Shown one piece after another: positions 9,587 to 20,600 of a stretch of DNA of 64,000 nucleotides. Source of the DNA: Diploptera punctata (taxonomy: Eukaryota; Arthropoda; Insecta; Blattodea; Blaberidae); assembly GCA_030220185.1 (NCBI GenBank), contig JASPKZ010003844.1:877001-941000 (forward strand). Direction: 5' to 3'. The translations under genes were made by a program, and so were the position numbers. The notes under the pieces were generated by a model. The model worked only from the letters and a program-made list of their open reading frames with translations. It had not been told where the DNA came from and made no database searches. Positions within the stretch are counted from its first letter, which is position 1. The number at the start of each line of letters is the position of its first letter.

Positions 9587-11660
9587 AATCATCATCATCA
9601 TCATCTTCATTCATGGATTAGGTCTGTTGACCCGTTCCGACTTCAGCCCATCTCTTTCTAGGTCTGCCCACATCTCGGGTGCCTTTAGGTTTGTATTTTG
9701 TTATTTGTTTTGGATATCTATCTTCATTCATTAGACGTCTATGTGTTGCTTCCATTTTTGTCTATATGTATCCATTTTATCAGTTATTGCAAATATTTCA
9801 AGTTCCTGTCTTATTTCTGTGTTCTTGATTCTGTCTTCCTTAGTGCACCCTTTAACAGATCTCAAAAATTTCATTTCTTTCTGCCGCCGCCGTTATCCTA
9901 CTTAGGTCTTGTTTTTTTTATGTATCCAGGCTTCTGAACCATAGAGCAGTACCGGTACTGCCAACATTTTATAAAATTTCAGTTGGGTCTCTCTTCTTGT
10001 TTTGTTATTTAGTGTTCGTTTTATCGTACCACATATTCCCTGGAATTTTGCTATTTTATTATTTATATCATTATCATAATTAAATGAAATGTCACATCCT
10101 AGATAATTGAGATGGTTCACCTGTTCTATGATTTTGTTTCCTATTACTATTTTCGATCTGATTTGATTTTTTCCTTGGAATGCCATTACCTTAGTTTTTT
10201 CTATGGATATTTTGAGATTATATTGTTCACATATATTATGTAGTTTAAAAATATTCCTCTGAAGTTCGTTTTCTGTATTTGCTATTATTACCTGGTCATC
10301 AGCGTATAATAATGTTTTCAAGTAGTGTGTTTTATCTAATTTTATTCCTTTATTTGTTTCTTCGTTCCATTTTTTTATTATATCATTGATGTATAGGTTA
10401 AATAAAACTGGAGAGATACTGCATCCTTGTTTAACTCCTTGATTAGTATGAATTTTATTTTTACTTACTTCATTTCTAGTTTTTATAACAAATTTTGTGT
10501 TCCAGTACAAACTCTTTATAGCTGCTATTAAGTGTTTCGGAATTCCTTTTTCTTTTAAAATTGTCCAGAGTTTTCCTCTGTCTACTTTATCAAATGCCTT
10601 GACAAAATCAATAAAAGCTATGTGTGTTTCCATGTTATATTCTCTTCTTTTGTTTATAAATTCTTTTATCGTAAATATATTATCCATACATGAACGCCCT
10701 GGTCTGAATCCACTTTTTTCTTCTGTTAACATTACCTCTGTTATTTGTTTTAACCTAAATGTTAAGATTCTTGAGTATATTTTATAGCCTGCAGTTAAAA
10801 TGCTTATTCCTCTGTAGTTGTTGCAGTCTTTACGTTCTCCTTTCTTAAAAATAGATTGTACTATTGCTGTTGTCCAGGTTTCTGGTATTGTTGCTTGTTT
10901 CCAACAGAAATTTAAAAAATGTAATAATCTCAGTTTTAAAAAAAATTCCTCCATATTTTATTAATTCCATATTAATTCCGTCTATTCTAGCTGCCTTTCT
11001 GTTCTTTGTTGTTTTCAGTACTTCTTCTAATTCTTTCATTGTTATCATATCTATTCCTATCTCACACTCATATATGTTATCTTTAGTTATTTTATTTTCA
11101 TTATACCACAGTTTTTTATAATGTTCTTCCCATTGTTTCTCCTCAATTGCATTGATCTGTATTGTATCTTTTTCTTGTTTATTTAGATGTTTCATTACTT
11201 TATAGGCTATTTTTTGCTGCCCATGTATATCGTATTCTAGTCTGCTTATATATCTATCCCAACTGACTTTGTGTGCTTTTTTAATTTCTCTTTTGGCTAT
11301 TGCACTTTTATGTTTGTAATCAGCTCTTAATTCTGGTGTTCTATTCTGTAAGTATTTGTGATAAGCCTCTTTTTTATCTTTTATTATCCTCTCTAATTCT
11401 TCATTCCATATTCTTAAACCCTTCTTGTTATATATTTTATATTTTGTTCCTAATGCCTCATATGCTGCTTTATCAATGCTTTCTTTTATATTATCCCATT
11501 CTCGGTTTATTTCTTCGGAAGTAGGTTTTAATATTAATTGTTCATTTAGCCTATTCTGATACAGATTTTGTATACTTTTATCTTGTAATAAATGTACTTT
11601 GAATGTGGTCTCTTTATTTTTATATTTGTTATTAGTTTTCTTCCATCTCGCTAATATATT
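9587..11660 (-). mobile_element. LINE-E, 5'-truncated, with 12 bp TSD
   Basis: A 2.07 kb minus-strand non-LTR retrotransposon. Sense order, right to left: a pre-RT region (about 11640-11200), RT fingers and palm (11195-9902), a C-terminal domain with FLRSVKGCTKEDR and YRQKWKQHI blocks (about 9860-9700), a GRPRKRW-like end near 9660, and an (ATG/GAT)n tail at 9587-9600. Perfect 12 bp direct repeats flank it. It sits inside Helitron-like DNA, which dates it as the later insertion. The 5' end, including any endonuclease, is missing. Clade not resolved. Confidence 0.88.
9902..10954 (-). pseudogene. LINE-E reverse transcriptase frame
   Basis: 350 codons of RT. Visible motifs in order: NNYRGISIL (fingers) near residue 44, GFRPGRSCMDN, AFIDFVKAFDKVDR (motif A) near residue 108, QGVKQGCSISPVLFNLYIND near residue 171, LLYADDQVII (motif C) near residue 215, and VLLYGSEAW at the C-terminal end. 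Catalytic Asp residues are intact. The frame before 10954 continues in the overlapping 10845-11195 frame (KNRKAARIDGINMELIKYGG). The switch lies at an A/T homopolymer near 10932-10942. The stop at 9902 precedes further homologous codons, so the protein was also cut short at its C-terminus. Confidence 0.88.
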
Positions 11661-11672
11661 TCTAAAAATAAT
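11661..11672. repeat. Target-site duplication, right, of LINE-E
   Basis: TCTAAAAATAAT, identical to 9575-9586. Confidence 0.85.
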
Positions 11673-11771
11673 TACGATATAAATTTATAATTATTTTTCT
11701 GTTCATTTAATTAAACATAAAAATGCATTTAATTTATTTAGGCGTAGCAACGCACACCGAGTATTAGCTAG
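11673..11771 (+). mobile_element. Helitron-like 3' terminus
   Basis: Ends GCGTAGCAACGC, a short hairpin (GCG..CGC), followed about 13 nt later by CTAG and a T. Helitrons end in CTRR preceded by a small hairpin and insert between A and T. The related GCAACGC..GGCCGGG and GGGCCAGCTAGT ends at 60080-60100 and 61095-61105 support a family. With the left part at 9053-9586 the host element would be about 0.65 kb before the LINE inserted. Confidence 0.5.
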
Positions 11772-11866
11772 TCATTATATAAATATTATATATTTTTTTA
11801 AATTTATAGTGGATCTATGATTTTAAATTGTATTCATAAAGTTTTAATATGAAGGTGGATTTAATA

Positions 11867-11878
11867 GTAATTTTATAT
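11867..11878. repeat. Target-site duplication, left, of SINE1 copy E
   Basis: GTAATTTTATAT; the right copy at 12208-12219 is GTAATTTGATAT, one mismatch in 12. Confidence 0.8.
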
Positions 11879-12207
11879 CCATCCATCCATAGTAATTCTG
11901 CCCGAAGGCAGGTCCTTCACTGCAATCATAGAATTTTCGTGCTATGCTTGCAGCTTTACTAGGGAATTGTAGGTGTGGTAGCTTCCCGTTGCTTTCCACA
12001 CCGGTGAATGATGATGATGATGATAATGTTGATTATGATGGCCATTTCGGGGACCGTTTGGGTCTTAAAGTTTTCCTGACATTTGTCTTATAGGTGAGGA
12101 AAAACCCCGATAAAAACCTCACTCAGAAGAACTGCCCCAACCGGGGATCGAACCCGGGCCCGCTGCGTGACAACGCAGCACACTACCCCGAGACCACAGT
12201 GGTGGAC
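11879..12207 (-). mobile_element. SINE1 copy E, full length with TSD
   Basis: Minus-strand full-length copy from the CCATCCATCC tail to the GTGGTGGAC head. The internal GAT block is short. The head B box is intact as GGGTTCGATCCCC on the sense strand. The 12 bp flanking repeats have one mismatch. Confidence 0.92.
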
Positions 12208-12219
12208 GTAATTTGATAT

Positions 12220-12872
12220 AAAGGTTATAATTTCTACATACTTTCTACCAAAATTAAAAAGAGTAAAAAAGGAGAAATTACCGTACTTTCGTAGAATGTA
12301 ATTCTATTTACCTATTTCAGGAATTTTTGTTTCTTTAATGTCAGGTATAGAAAAATCTAGAATATGAGCTAGATATAACCATATATCTTGAAACCAAAAA
12401 TAAACAATAAATTAATAACTTATTTTACTTATTGATACTTAACGAAATTACTATTGTAATGAAATACTTGGTTATCAGAAAAAAAGCGAAAAATAGTGGG
12501 CTTGGACGCAATATCAACAATGACAAATTGATTGTGGATTTTGAAGTAGAAAATAAATCCGTGAGAATTGCTAACATGTTTTATGGAGACTCTGAATCTC
12601 AAATGAGTTGTAGTTGAAACATAGTTCACTTCGTTATCTAATCAGTGTACATTAGGTCCAAGTAATGAATGTTCAACGTTTCTACTTCCTATTAATGACA
12701 TTGAAGTGATGACTGTATAAATACATTTAAAAGAGTTAAAACTACCGTGTTACTACCGAGGTCATTCAATTTTTTATATCCTGTATTTGGTGTATGGTAC
12801 TTATTCAGTTTTTTTATCCAAAAAAGGGTATTTTCCTATTTTTTTTAAAATTAAGTTTGGTAATTCATATCC
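12220..12872. other. No recognised feature
   Basis: AT-rich DNA. Two overlapping short ORFs on opposite strands (12429-12629) are shadows of each other with no recognisable domain. Confidence 0.5.
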
Positions 12873-13098
12873 TTAACCCTTAAAATTCGTTATGTATCCT
12901 TTTGGATACACCAGTTGGTTTAATTAATTTAATATTTTAAATAAATCAGAAGAAAACGAACGAAAAGAAACCACTTAAATGTGTGCCTAATTATACAAAA
13001 TACCTAATAATAAGTTATAAAAAATCCGTTTTCAGTGCGGTCCGCCACATTCAAATAACTGGCACAAGACATTTGTCTTTTGCCAATTTAAGGGTTAA
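12873..13098. mobile_element. Candidate piggyBac-like MITE
   Basis: TTAA at 12873-12876 and 13095-13098 flank a 218 bp segment that begins CCCTTAAAATTCG and ends with the inverted CCAATTTAAGGG. The perfect terminal inverted repeat is 8 bp, CCCTTAAA. TTAA duplication with CCC-starting inverted repeats is the hallmark of piggyBac elements. A subterminal GTATCC/GGATAC hairpin lies near the left end. There is no transposase, so it would be non-autonomous. Confidence 0.6.
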
Positions 13099-13282
13099 AA
13101 ATGTGATTATATCAATATAAACAACTATGGGGCTATTTAAATATAGTATGAAAGGTGCTTGCAGGATCTTTACTAAATACAGTATATTGTTATGAAATTG
13201 TTTTCAAGATGTAATATTTTAAGCCAAAAAATAATTTGGCTTTAAGTAATTAACTCCATGGTACAACAGGCGTAGAAGACCC

Positions 13283-13469
13283 TTGGCCTACCAGTCGGCT
13301 ACATGCTCACATCTACTCGCACATGTGTTAATCACAGAGGTAGACGATCATGCTGCCAGTGTAAGGATGGTCAGCATGCCGGGTCCCCCAGCTATTACGG
13401 CTGGTTTTCTCAATCTGGAGCTCTGCGCCAAAGCACGTTACCTTAACCATTCGGCTATGGCGCGGGACC
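13283..13469 (-). mobile_element. SINE3 (tRNA-Leu/Ser-like head), internally deleted
   Basis: Sense strand starts GTCCCGCGCCATAGCCGAAT and reads GGTTAAGGTAACG, resembling the A-box side of a long-variable-arm tRNA. Its body matches the fuller copy at 44975-45301 (CACATGTGT, AATCACAGAGGTAGA, GGTCCCCCAGC and CTCAA.CTGGAG). About 130 bp, including the B box and the CATGAGAAAATTTCTTCC block, is deleted relative to that copy. Confidence 0.72.
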
Positions 13470-14556
13470 TTCTGTTTGAATGTTTACCCTCTGAAATAAT
13501 AAACATAAGCGGGACACAACGCTGTTCAAAATTTCATCTAAATTATTTTTACTTAATTTACATTTTACGATCTTAATGTATTTTTAAACTGGTTTTTTAA
13601 CATGCCTATCTATCGGCACATTGTATCAACTCGAGTCTTCTATTAAATAAAGTATATACATATCGCTGAGGTTAAACCAGAATTTTTTGTTTGGCTCTAG
13701 CCTTTAGTATTTCCATACCTTATCTTATAATACAGTAGGGTTTCTTTGATCTAGTTTGTCTTGTGGGTCGACACAGTTTCTGGGATATGTCGCCAGGAGG
13801 CATTGGTGTGAGTTGTAAGTTGAGAACCAAACTTCTCAGATCACCAATAATGATGCGACCGTCTATAACAAAGAGGTAGACTCGACTATCTCTAAAAGAT
13901 TTACCATATCCCAGCAAAATACACGGTCATTAATTAAAATGTAAACATGTGGTATTATAACAAAATATTTTAAAGAATCGAACTTTAAATACTGTAGTTA
14001 ATGAGAAAAACCATACTTTTAAGATGCTTAAAGACAGACTTTTTTGAACAGTCATCTAACAAGAGGTGTTTTTTTTTAAAAAACTCACGAGCGACAAAGT
14101 CGCAAGTGATTTTGTCTAGTGAAAACATCTTCCTTGCGTTGGATTTGGGGTCACTATTTAGCGAATAATACAAGATCAGAAGCTAAAAATAATGATTATA
14201 ATGTTTAATATTTAACATATGTGGGGTTATGTATTCCGATCTAACTTCCGGGCGATTTCTAAGCCGGCTCTATAGTTTACTGTTAAATATCTTTGGGCTT
14301 GGGAAAAATCAGTAACAGATGATTGTAAAAGAAATTACTATTAAAAATAATGCAGTCATTATACAACATTTAATATTTTTTATAGCAGCAGAACTAACCT
14401 TCCTTTTTTCTGGTAATTTTTGAAGTTTTCTTTTGGCATTTCTTGCTGTACCATATCGATCATTCATTGTTTAATCGATATCCTTGTCAAATAAGTAAAT
14501 TTGCGGAGATGTCTCTCATTACGAATTTTAATTTCAAAAGTTTTGTTGGCAACACT
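13470..14556. other. No recognised feature
   Basis: AT-rich, low-complexity-poor DNA. Short ORFs at 13720-13917 and 13985-14173 show no known motif. Confidence 0.45.
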
Positions 14557-14632
14557 GACAGGAAGAGGCAATTTTATCAACAGGAAGAGGTAATTTTTGT
14601 CAACAGTAAGAGGCAATTTTATCCGTCTATGA
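14557..14632. repeat. Short tandem repeat, about 27 bp unit
   Basis: Three imperfect copies of a unit built around GGAAGAGGCAATTTTATCAAC (second and third copies read AAGAGGTAATTTTTGTCAAC and AAGAGGCAATTTTATCCG). Confidence 0.7.
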
Positions 14633-14639
14633 GATAAAT

Positions 14640-15490
14640 AGTATTTTTTTTAATTATGTGTATCGGCTCATTAAATTATAATCTACAGTGTTATGAATAC
14701 ATAGTCTTTTATATAGATTTTTAATTGTTTTATAGATTATTTTAATTATTCAAGCAAAGTCTGTTGAAATAGAGTTTAGACATGGTATAGTTCAGAGCAA
14801 AGTTTTGTTTAGCTAACTGTAAACATCCCTACATTTAGTTTATTGGAATGTTAGTGAGTACAGTTAGGGTAACTAGAGGTCAAATTGAGTATATAATACT
14901 TGAGAAGTGAGGGTCTCGTGTCTGTCTGTCTGTGTGTGTAAACTGCTGAAGGGTAAGTCACCGACCATTTTTCTTAATATGTAGTCCGTACTTTTTGTAA
15001 AAAGAATCAATTACCTTAACTATTTTGATACATGCTTTTCAAGGGATAGCAGAATTCTAAACAATGTAGACTGTTTTAATACTATATTTTCAAAAGGGGA
15101 TATAACATTTTTAAACATGTAGATTAGGGCAGATATATAACTTCCACAACTCCCACTCTCTCAAACCCCAGAAAGTACTGTAGTTTTTAATATAGGCTTA
15201 GATTAGTTATTTAGGGCTAGAATACTGAGGGATTCTAATTATTTATACCTTAGTAATAAAATAGTTTAAAATAAGACTTTTTTTGTTTATTTCAACACAT
15301 GTATAACTGTACATCCTCATACTAACGCTCGGCTAGATAAACGCTACCAGATTTTCCAAGTCCCGAAGGTCCTTTAAGCCTAAGAAATCCAGTTGGGTTT
15401 ATAATATACAGTGTCCCTACATTGATCTAAATTTTCTATCCACAACTTCAAAAATATTAACTGTAGTACATGATTTTTTTGTAGATAGAG
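14640..15490. other. No recognised feature
   Basis: AT-rich sequence with a short CTGTCTGTCTGTGTGTG run near 14920. No coding or mobile signature recognised. Confidence 0.4.
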
Positions 15491-15843
15491 TTTCCGGAGG
15501 TCAAATAGTCCCCCTTCGGTTCTCCGGGCGGGGACTACTTCAGGGAACCCATGCCAAAGATAGGTCTCGTAGACTGCGATGGGCAGGACATGTTGCACGT
15601 ATGGGGAATGAAAGACTTGCATGGAAGCTTCTTGTAGGAAAGCCAGAGGGAAAACGCCCAGTTGGTAGACCAAGAATGAGGTGGGAGGATAACATTAACT
15701 ATGATTTAAGGGAAGTAGATTATACAGGGAATGATTGGAAAGCATTAGCTCAGGATAGGGATGTATGGAGAGCTTATGTCCGTGCGGCCATGAACCTACG
15801 GGTTCGATAGTGCCAGTGAGTAAGTAAGTAAGTAAGTAAGTAA
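15491..15843 (+). mobile_element. RTE-A internal-deletion derivative
   Basis: The first 70 bp match the 5' leader of the full RTE-A element (TTTCCGGAGGTCAAATAGTC through AACCCATGCCAAAG, equal to about 36958-37024). The next bases jump directly to the 3' coding end (GTCTCGTAGACTGCGATGGG, equal to 39724 onward), removing about 2.7 kb. A 69-codon open frame at 15601-15810 preserves the LINE C-terminus (GRPRMRWEDNINYDL). The copy finishes TAGTGCCAGTGAG plus about six GTAA units. It keeps both ends of its parent and is therefore not an ordinary 5' truncation. Confidence 0.85.
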
Positions 15844-15849
15844 GAGAAT

Positions 15850-17301
15850 TAAATACGTTTCTCATTAATTGCGATACTTTTGGGATGAGTCGAATTTATT
15901 TTATTTCACGTATACGTACACAAAAATTTTCAATTTTTATTTTCTTCACAATGATTCACTTTACAACCATATTTGATTGTTCTGCTTTGAGTATCTCACA
16001 AACACATCTTTTATAATTTTTATTCACTCTAACAGAACACTGTCTTCCCCTTCGCTTTCAGATCACGTTCAGGTCGTCTTCTCGACCACCACAATTGCCA
16101 GTTAACCGACTAACATTCCTTTCGTATGCGAGGATGGAACCAGTCATAAGCCCAGTCTGGATCTCTCTCGAATCGAAACCTTAAGAGGCTGATCCTTCTA
16201 GAAAGCGATGCATAAGCGCACCAGGAAAGCAATCTTTCGAGAAAGTATATCTGGAGAGATCGCTGTACACACGACTCATGGGTCGCGAATCCGAATCCCT
16301 TATGCCTTTTAAGGCGAGATTCCCATACTGCCGCCACTCAAAATTCAAAAGATGGCCATTTCAGCAACGGATCAGCAATGCTTCACAATTTTCACAAAAA
16401 TGAACATAACATTCACCAACATTTGAATGAACCAGAAAAAAACTTAATTAGTAATTTTACAAGTAAACAAGCAAGGGCAATCAAAATAATTATATGGACA
16501 TAAATAATACATTAATGCCATCTGTTGTTATGTAATTATAAAGTTAATTAAAATAAAAGAGGCTACAAAAATTATTTTAACAGTTATGGTACAATTTACA
16601 TTTCATTTTGATTTTATCAATTGATAGTACTGACATGAAGAGATTGAATCAGACTTTATCTATTTCTTTGTTTCAAATAATGTTGTAAATGATTGATTAT
16701 GCAAACATAAGTTTATAACTGTGAATTTATGCGATGAATAACATTTTGTTATCACCTAGTTTACATATGGCTGATTACTCATTCACAACTTTGAGTTTAT
16801 GCGATGATTATTTTGTTATCGCTAGGTTTTACAACTTATTAACCGTTCCATCAGAAAACGTGAACTCCTACTAAGAACAGGTGGTATAGAGCATTGGTAT
16901 CCAATTATAACAAACCTGGAATATGTTTTCTAATCAGGTGGAGGATCGCAGATTGAAAATAAAAGAGATTCTACTGAGATTGTAAACAGTAAATACACTT
17001 AAGTTACTACTTACGAAAGAAAAAATAAATAATTATTTTACTAGTAGAATTCCTATCTAATGTGACTTTTCGAAAAAAGCAATCGCACTGAAGAACCACC
17101 GAGGAGGAAGAAATAATTTCATTAACCTTGTCCATTGTCCATAGTGTCATAATTTTTTTCTCTCACTGCTAGGGGTTGTTCGATGGATGGACGTGTTTAA
17201 TTACACTGCAGAATCGATAAATGCAGAATTGATTTAAAATGTTCAATGACTAATATAATGTAACATTTTAACATAATACGCTATGAAATAAAAAATGATG
17301 T
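15850..17301. other. No assigned feature; one unexplained ORF
   Basis: Mostly AT-rich. 16050-16330 is noticeably less AT-rich and holds a 75-codon minus-strand frame (16110-16337, starting MAAVWESRLKRHKG). It has no recognised domain and no visible supporting exons. Weak repeated TTTATGCGATGA / TTTTGTTATC motifs occur at 16715-16830. Confidence 0.4.
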
Positions 17302-17315
17302 ACTGTAAAAGGAAT
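17302..17315. repeat. 14 bp direct repeat, left flank of GC-rich insertion
   Basis: ACTGTAAAAGGAAT, identical to 18744-18757; read as a target-site duplication. Confidence 0.85.
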
Positions 17316-18743
17316 CTAGGACATCTAGGCCCAGCCGTCCACCCCTTGGGATACCTCGGTCGTCATGACCATACTCCCAAGTCCTAGTTCTAGTCCTCCC
17401 TATCCTATGTTCGCGTCCACGTTCAAGTTCTCGGTCCTTAAACCAACACCCCAGGGAGAGAGTGTTGGAGTTTGCAGTTCTGGGAATTGCTGAGCTACAT
17501 AGTACATCAGGTCGCTCAATCCTGACGACCCCACAGTTGGTCCACGGGCTCCATGAGCCTAGCCGGGAGGACTGCTGTCGCAGATCCACCGACCATTCCC
17601 CTGTTCTGCCTCCAGGGACGTGTCCTGCAGCCGTTGTGAGACCGGCTAGGGCTACAAGCCCAACAGTGTGAGACTTTTAGTACATCCAGGTGCTCATCTC
17701 CTGGCGACCCCCACAGTTTGTCGACGGGCCCGTAGGCCGAGCCAGGAACCAGTACAGTAGCTCCCCGCTGGACTGGTACGAGCCGAGCCCTGGTGTGCCC
17801 CCCAGGGACGCCTTCTGCAGCTGTTGTGGGGCAGCACGGAGCTCGCAAGCTCCAACAGATGAGCAACTTAGTACGACAAGGCGCTCAACTCTTGCCTACC
17901 CCACTAATGGTTCACGAGTCCCTTGGACTTAACCGGGAGGACTGTCTAGCAGATCCACCGATCTTTCCCCCAGTTCACCAGCTGGGGACGTGTTTGGTTG
18001 CTGAAGTGGGTCCAGCCTGAGCTATAGTACGTCACGTCGCTCAACTCCTGACGACCTCACAGATTGGCCTTGGGTCACTCGGTTCCAGAGTCGGCGCTAA
18101 GTCTCACAACTTCAAAGACCGCGCTTCCTCCTTTCCCGAGCTTATCGACCTGGTGGTAATTCCCAGCATTAATCCCGGTATTGTCCCATCCAGCCCGTTC
18201 GCAAGACTAGGCCTAGTCGTGTAGCTGCTGTGAGGCAGCCCACTGAGCAATGTAGGCATCCAGGGAGCTCATCTCCCATGGTGCCCCCACAGATGGTCTC
18301 AGGTTCAATGAACCAGGAGATAGGGGGCACGAATCCCTAGTCTCCCACCGCCACGCCAACAGCGGCACATGCCCCCGCTGTGGGCCGGGGTCGTTCAAGG
18401 TTTGACAGCAGGCCCCTATGCCATATGTTTTTCCTGCTGACCCCACTCATGGTCCGCGAGTCCATCGGACTTGGAAGGGAGGACTGACTAGCAGATCCAC
18501 CGACCTTTTCCCCACTACGCCACCGAGGGGACGCGTTTTGCTGCTGGAGTGGGCGCAGCACGAGCTATATAGTACGTCAGGTCGCTCGAGTCCTGACGAC
18601 CCCACAAATGGCCCGCGGATCCGGTCCGGACCTAGCCGGGAGGAATGCAAGCAAACCACCGACCGTTCCCCTACCCGCCGCCCGGACACGCGCCCTGTTG
18701 CAGTTGTGAGCACAGCTGGGGCCCGATAAACGGACCCCCAGGG
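17316..18743. mobile_element. Unclassified 1.43 kb GC-rich insertion of degenerate tandem units
   Basis: GC-rich throughout, in a window that is otherwise strongly AT-rich. It is built of about six or seven diverged units of roughly 160-220 bp. Unit landmarks are TAGTACRTCA-GTCGCTCAA, CCTGACGACCCCACA, CCGGGAGGACTG, AGATCCACCGACC and GGGACG..CTGCAG, recurring from about 17492, 17669, 17861, 18019, 18243, 18420 and 18562. Perfect 14 bp direct repeats flank it. There is no poly(A), simple-repeat tail, inverted terminal repeat or transposase/RT motif. Plus-strand peptides recur between units (STSGRS, PSRE[DE]C), but stops interrupt every frame. Class unknown. Confidence 0.7.
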
Positions 18744-18757
18744 ACTGTAAAAGGAAT
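18744..18757. repeat. 14 bp direct repeat, right flank of GC-rich insertion
   Basis: ACTGTAAAAGGAAT, identical to 17302-17315. Confidence 0.85.
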
Positions 18758-19013
18758 GTCAGCTGTTAAAATCCTTTTGAGAAACTAACGTTAAATCAAT
18801 CACATCTTAATAAGCGAAGCATTTGAAATGACTTGGAGGGCCGCCACTTGGAGGGAGTGGAATGTTCACCTTTGGCTTGGAAGACAGATACTGAATACTG
18901 AGTGCATGCACCCGGTGCACGACCGGATGTAAGATTATTAAACAGCGTATTTTGTCGTTGTGCTTCCTGATAATTAATACGAGTTCCGGAGTTCCAAAAT
19001 GAAAGTGTTCTAA

Positions 19014-19090
19014 AACACGCATACATACATACACTGAAACACGCATACATACATACACTGAAACACGCATACATACATACATTGAAACAT
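19014..19090. repeat. 24 bp minisatellite, three copies
   Basis: Three copies of AACACGCATACATACATACAC-TGA; the third has one change (ATTGAAA). Minus-strand ORFs across it (MYACFSVC-type repeats) are an artefact of the repeat. Confidence 0.9.
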
Positions 19091-19334
19091 TTGGGCGATT
19101 CTTCTTACACATAAAGGAGTACGTATTTGCATAAAAAATGTTTTTCATGACTGATAATTATCAGTTATCAGTAAACATTGTATACTATAATGAACGTAGA
19201 TTTACGTTCAACGTATTGCGTATATATTGTAGAGCACCCCATTACAAATACAGAAGAAAAGGGTATGGAGCAAACGTCATAACTAGGCCTAGGATTTGTA
19301 TGTAATAAAAGATAAGATTGCAATGCAGTTAGTA

Positions 19335-19466
19335 TGTATTATTCAACTGTTTGTGCGTGAAACCGAGATAAAAGAAAGTCAAAAATCTAACTTCTCATTA
19401 TACTATTCAACTGTTTGTGTGTGAAACCAAAACAAAAGACAGTCGTAAGTCTATCTTCTCATTATA
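19335..19466. repeat. 64 bp tandem duplication
   Basis: Two copies of ATTCAACTGTTTGTGYGTGA...CTTCTCATTATACTA spaced 64 bp apart, with several substitutions. Confidence 0.75.
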
Positions 19467-20002
19467 CTATGTTTCAATTTTAACTTTTAGTACATAAAAA
19501 TCCTAGCCCTGGTGATAACCATACGATTTACAAAATATTGTTTTAATCCGGTTATTATAATATTCAGACCTCTATCTACTTCCGCCCTGTCAGAAACTCT
19601 CAAACTATAACATTGTTTTAAAAAAATAAAAGTTATTTAATGACAAACTTACTTATACATCTGATAGTATTATTTTAACAGTTAATAGTTTATTTTATGA
19701 AAATAGTATTAAGTTCAACAAATATTTTCATTTGTTGGTTTCAAATATTTTATAACCGCAAATTAGTTTATTGCATCTCATTAGTTTTGTGTTTTTTTGT
19801 GTGTACTTTAGATAGGGACAGCCTAACAAACAATTAAATTAATTCTGCTTGTGTACATGTTATAATTAGTTTTAATTTTAATTATCATCATCATTATCTA
19901 AATTTTATTTTCCGTAAAATAAGCAACTAACCGTGCTGCCACTTACATAATTATGTGACTTAATATAATTAAAAAATCGAAAATAAAATGCGAAAAGGAA
20001 GG
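19467..20002. other. No recognised feature
   Basis: AT-rich sequence without recognisable genes or repeat structure. Confidence 0.4.
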
Positions 20003-20600
20003 ATAACACTGGTCAACATGAGTTTTGTCTCATGAGTAACAATAGTTGTACTTAATGCAGTTTTTTATCGTGTTTTCAAATAGCCTATGTATTCGGAATT
20101 TCTCCATCACGCACAGTTTTTTTTAATTTCAATTTCAATTAATGGATTTAAATTATATTTTTTAATAAACGTTTTTTCGTCCATTTGTCCATTATAAAAT
20201 AAAACCAAATGAGCTAACTCAGGAGATTTCAGCTATGGAAAAGAGATATCAAGGCAAATGGAATCCTAATATGCTGGCCGATTAATGTTGGGCCATCAAG
20301 AGGGATGCTCCACAGGTGAAATACAGCAGAAAGTAGTCATTTATTACTTTCTAGGTGAGTCCGAATGTTCGAATATTCTGTAGTTACGAATGTAAAAAAT
20401 ATTAAAGTGTTTGAAATTATAAATTTCTGTCTCTCGGAAACCTTGCGTGATGGAGAAAACCCGATATCATATTTGAATTCAGGAGAAAAAATACTATCAG
20501 AATCACATATTTTTCTTTCTGAGACAAAAAAAAAAGTTTATTTTTTGTTGCTCAGTGTAATTATCCTGAAAATTAATTTAAATATAATTTTTGATCAGTG
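20003..20600 (+). repeat. Dispersed repeat Z, copy 1
   Basis: Matches 34512-35070 in inverted orientation over nearly its whole length. Shared blocks include GGTCAACATGA, TTTGTCTCATGAGTA, GGAATTTCTCCATCAC, GTCCATTTGTCCATTATAAA, AAGAGGGATGCTCCAC and GTGAGTCCGAATGTTCG. An 84-codon frame at 20365-20619 (FEYSVVTNVKNIKVFEIIN) is partly preserved in the other copy before a frameshift. The frame could be a fossil coding segment or simply shared ancestry of non-coding DNA. Element class unknown. Confidence 0.72.

Noticed and set aside
16110..16337. 75-codon minus-strand ORF in a locally less AT-rich patch, starting after GTGGCGGCAG-like sequence; possible first exon of a host gene.
   Set aside because: No recognised domain, no clear splice donor I could defend, and no further exons visible. 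Left as unassigned.
17462..18729. Overlapping 70-116 codon ORFs in the GC-rich block as proteins.
   Set aside because: GC-rich DNA has few stops by chance, ORFs occur in all frames, and none spans the units continuously.
18796..19148. Minus-strand ORFs with MYACFSVC repeats, resembling a Cys-rich peptide.
   Set aside because: Produced by the 24 bp minisatellite; no support as a gene.
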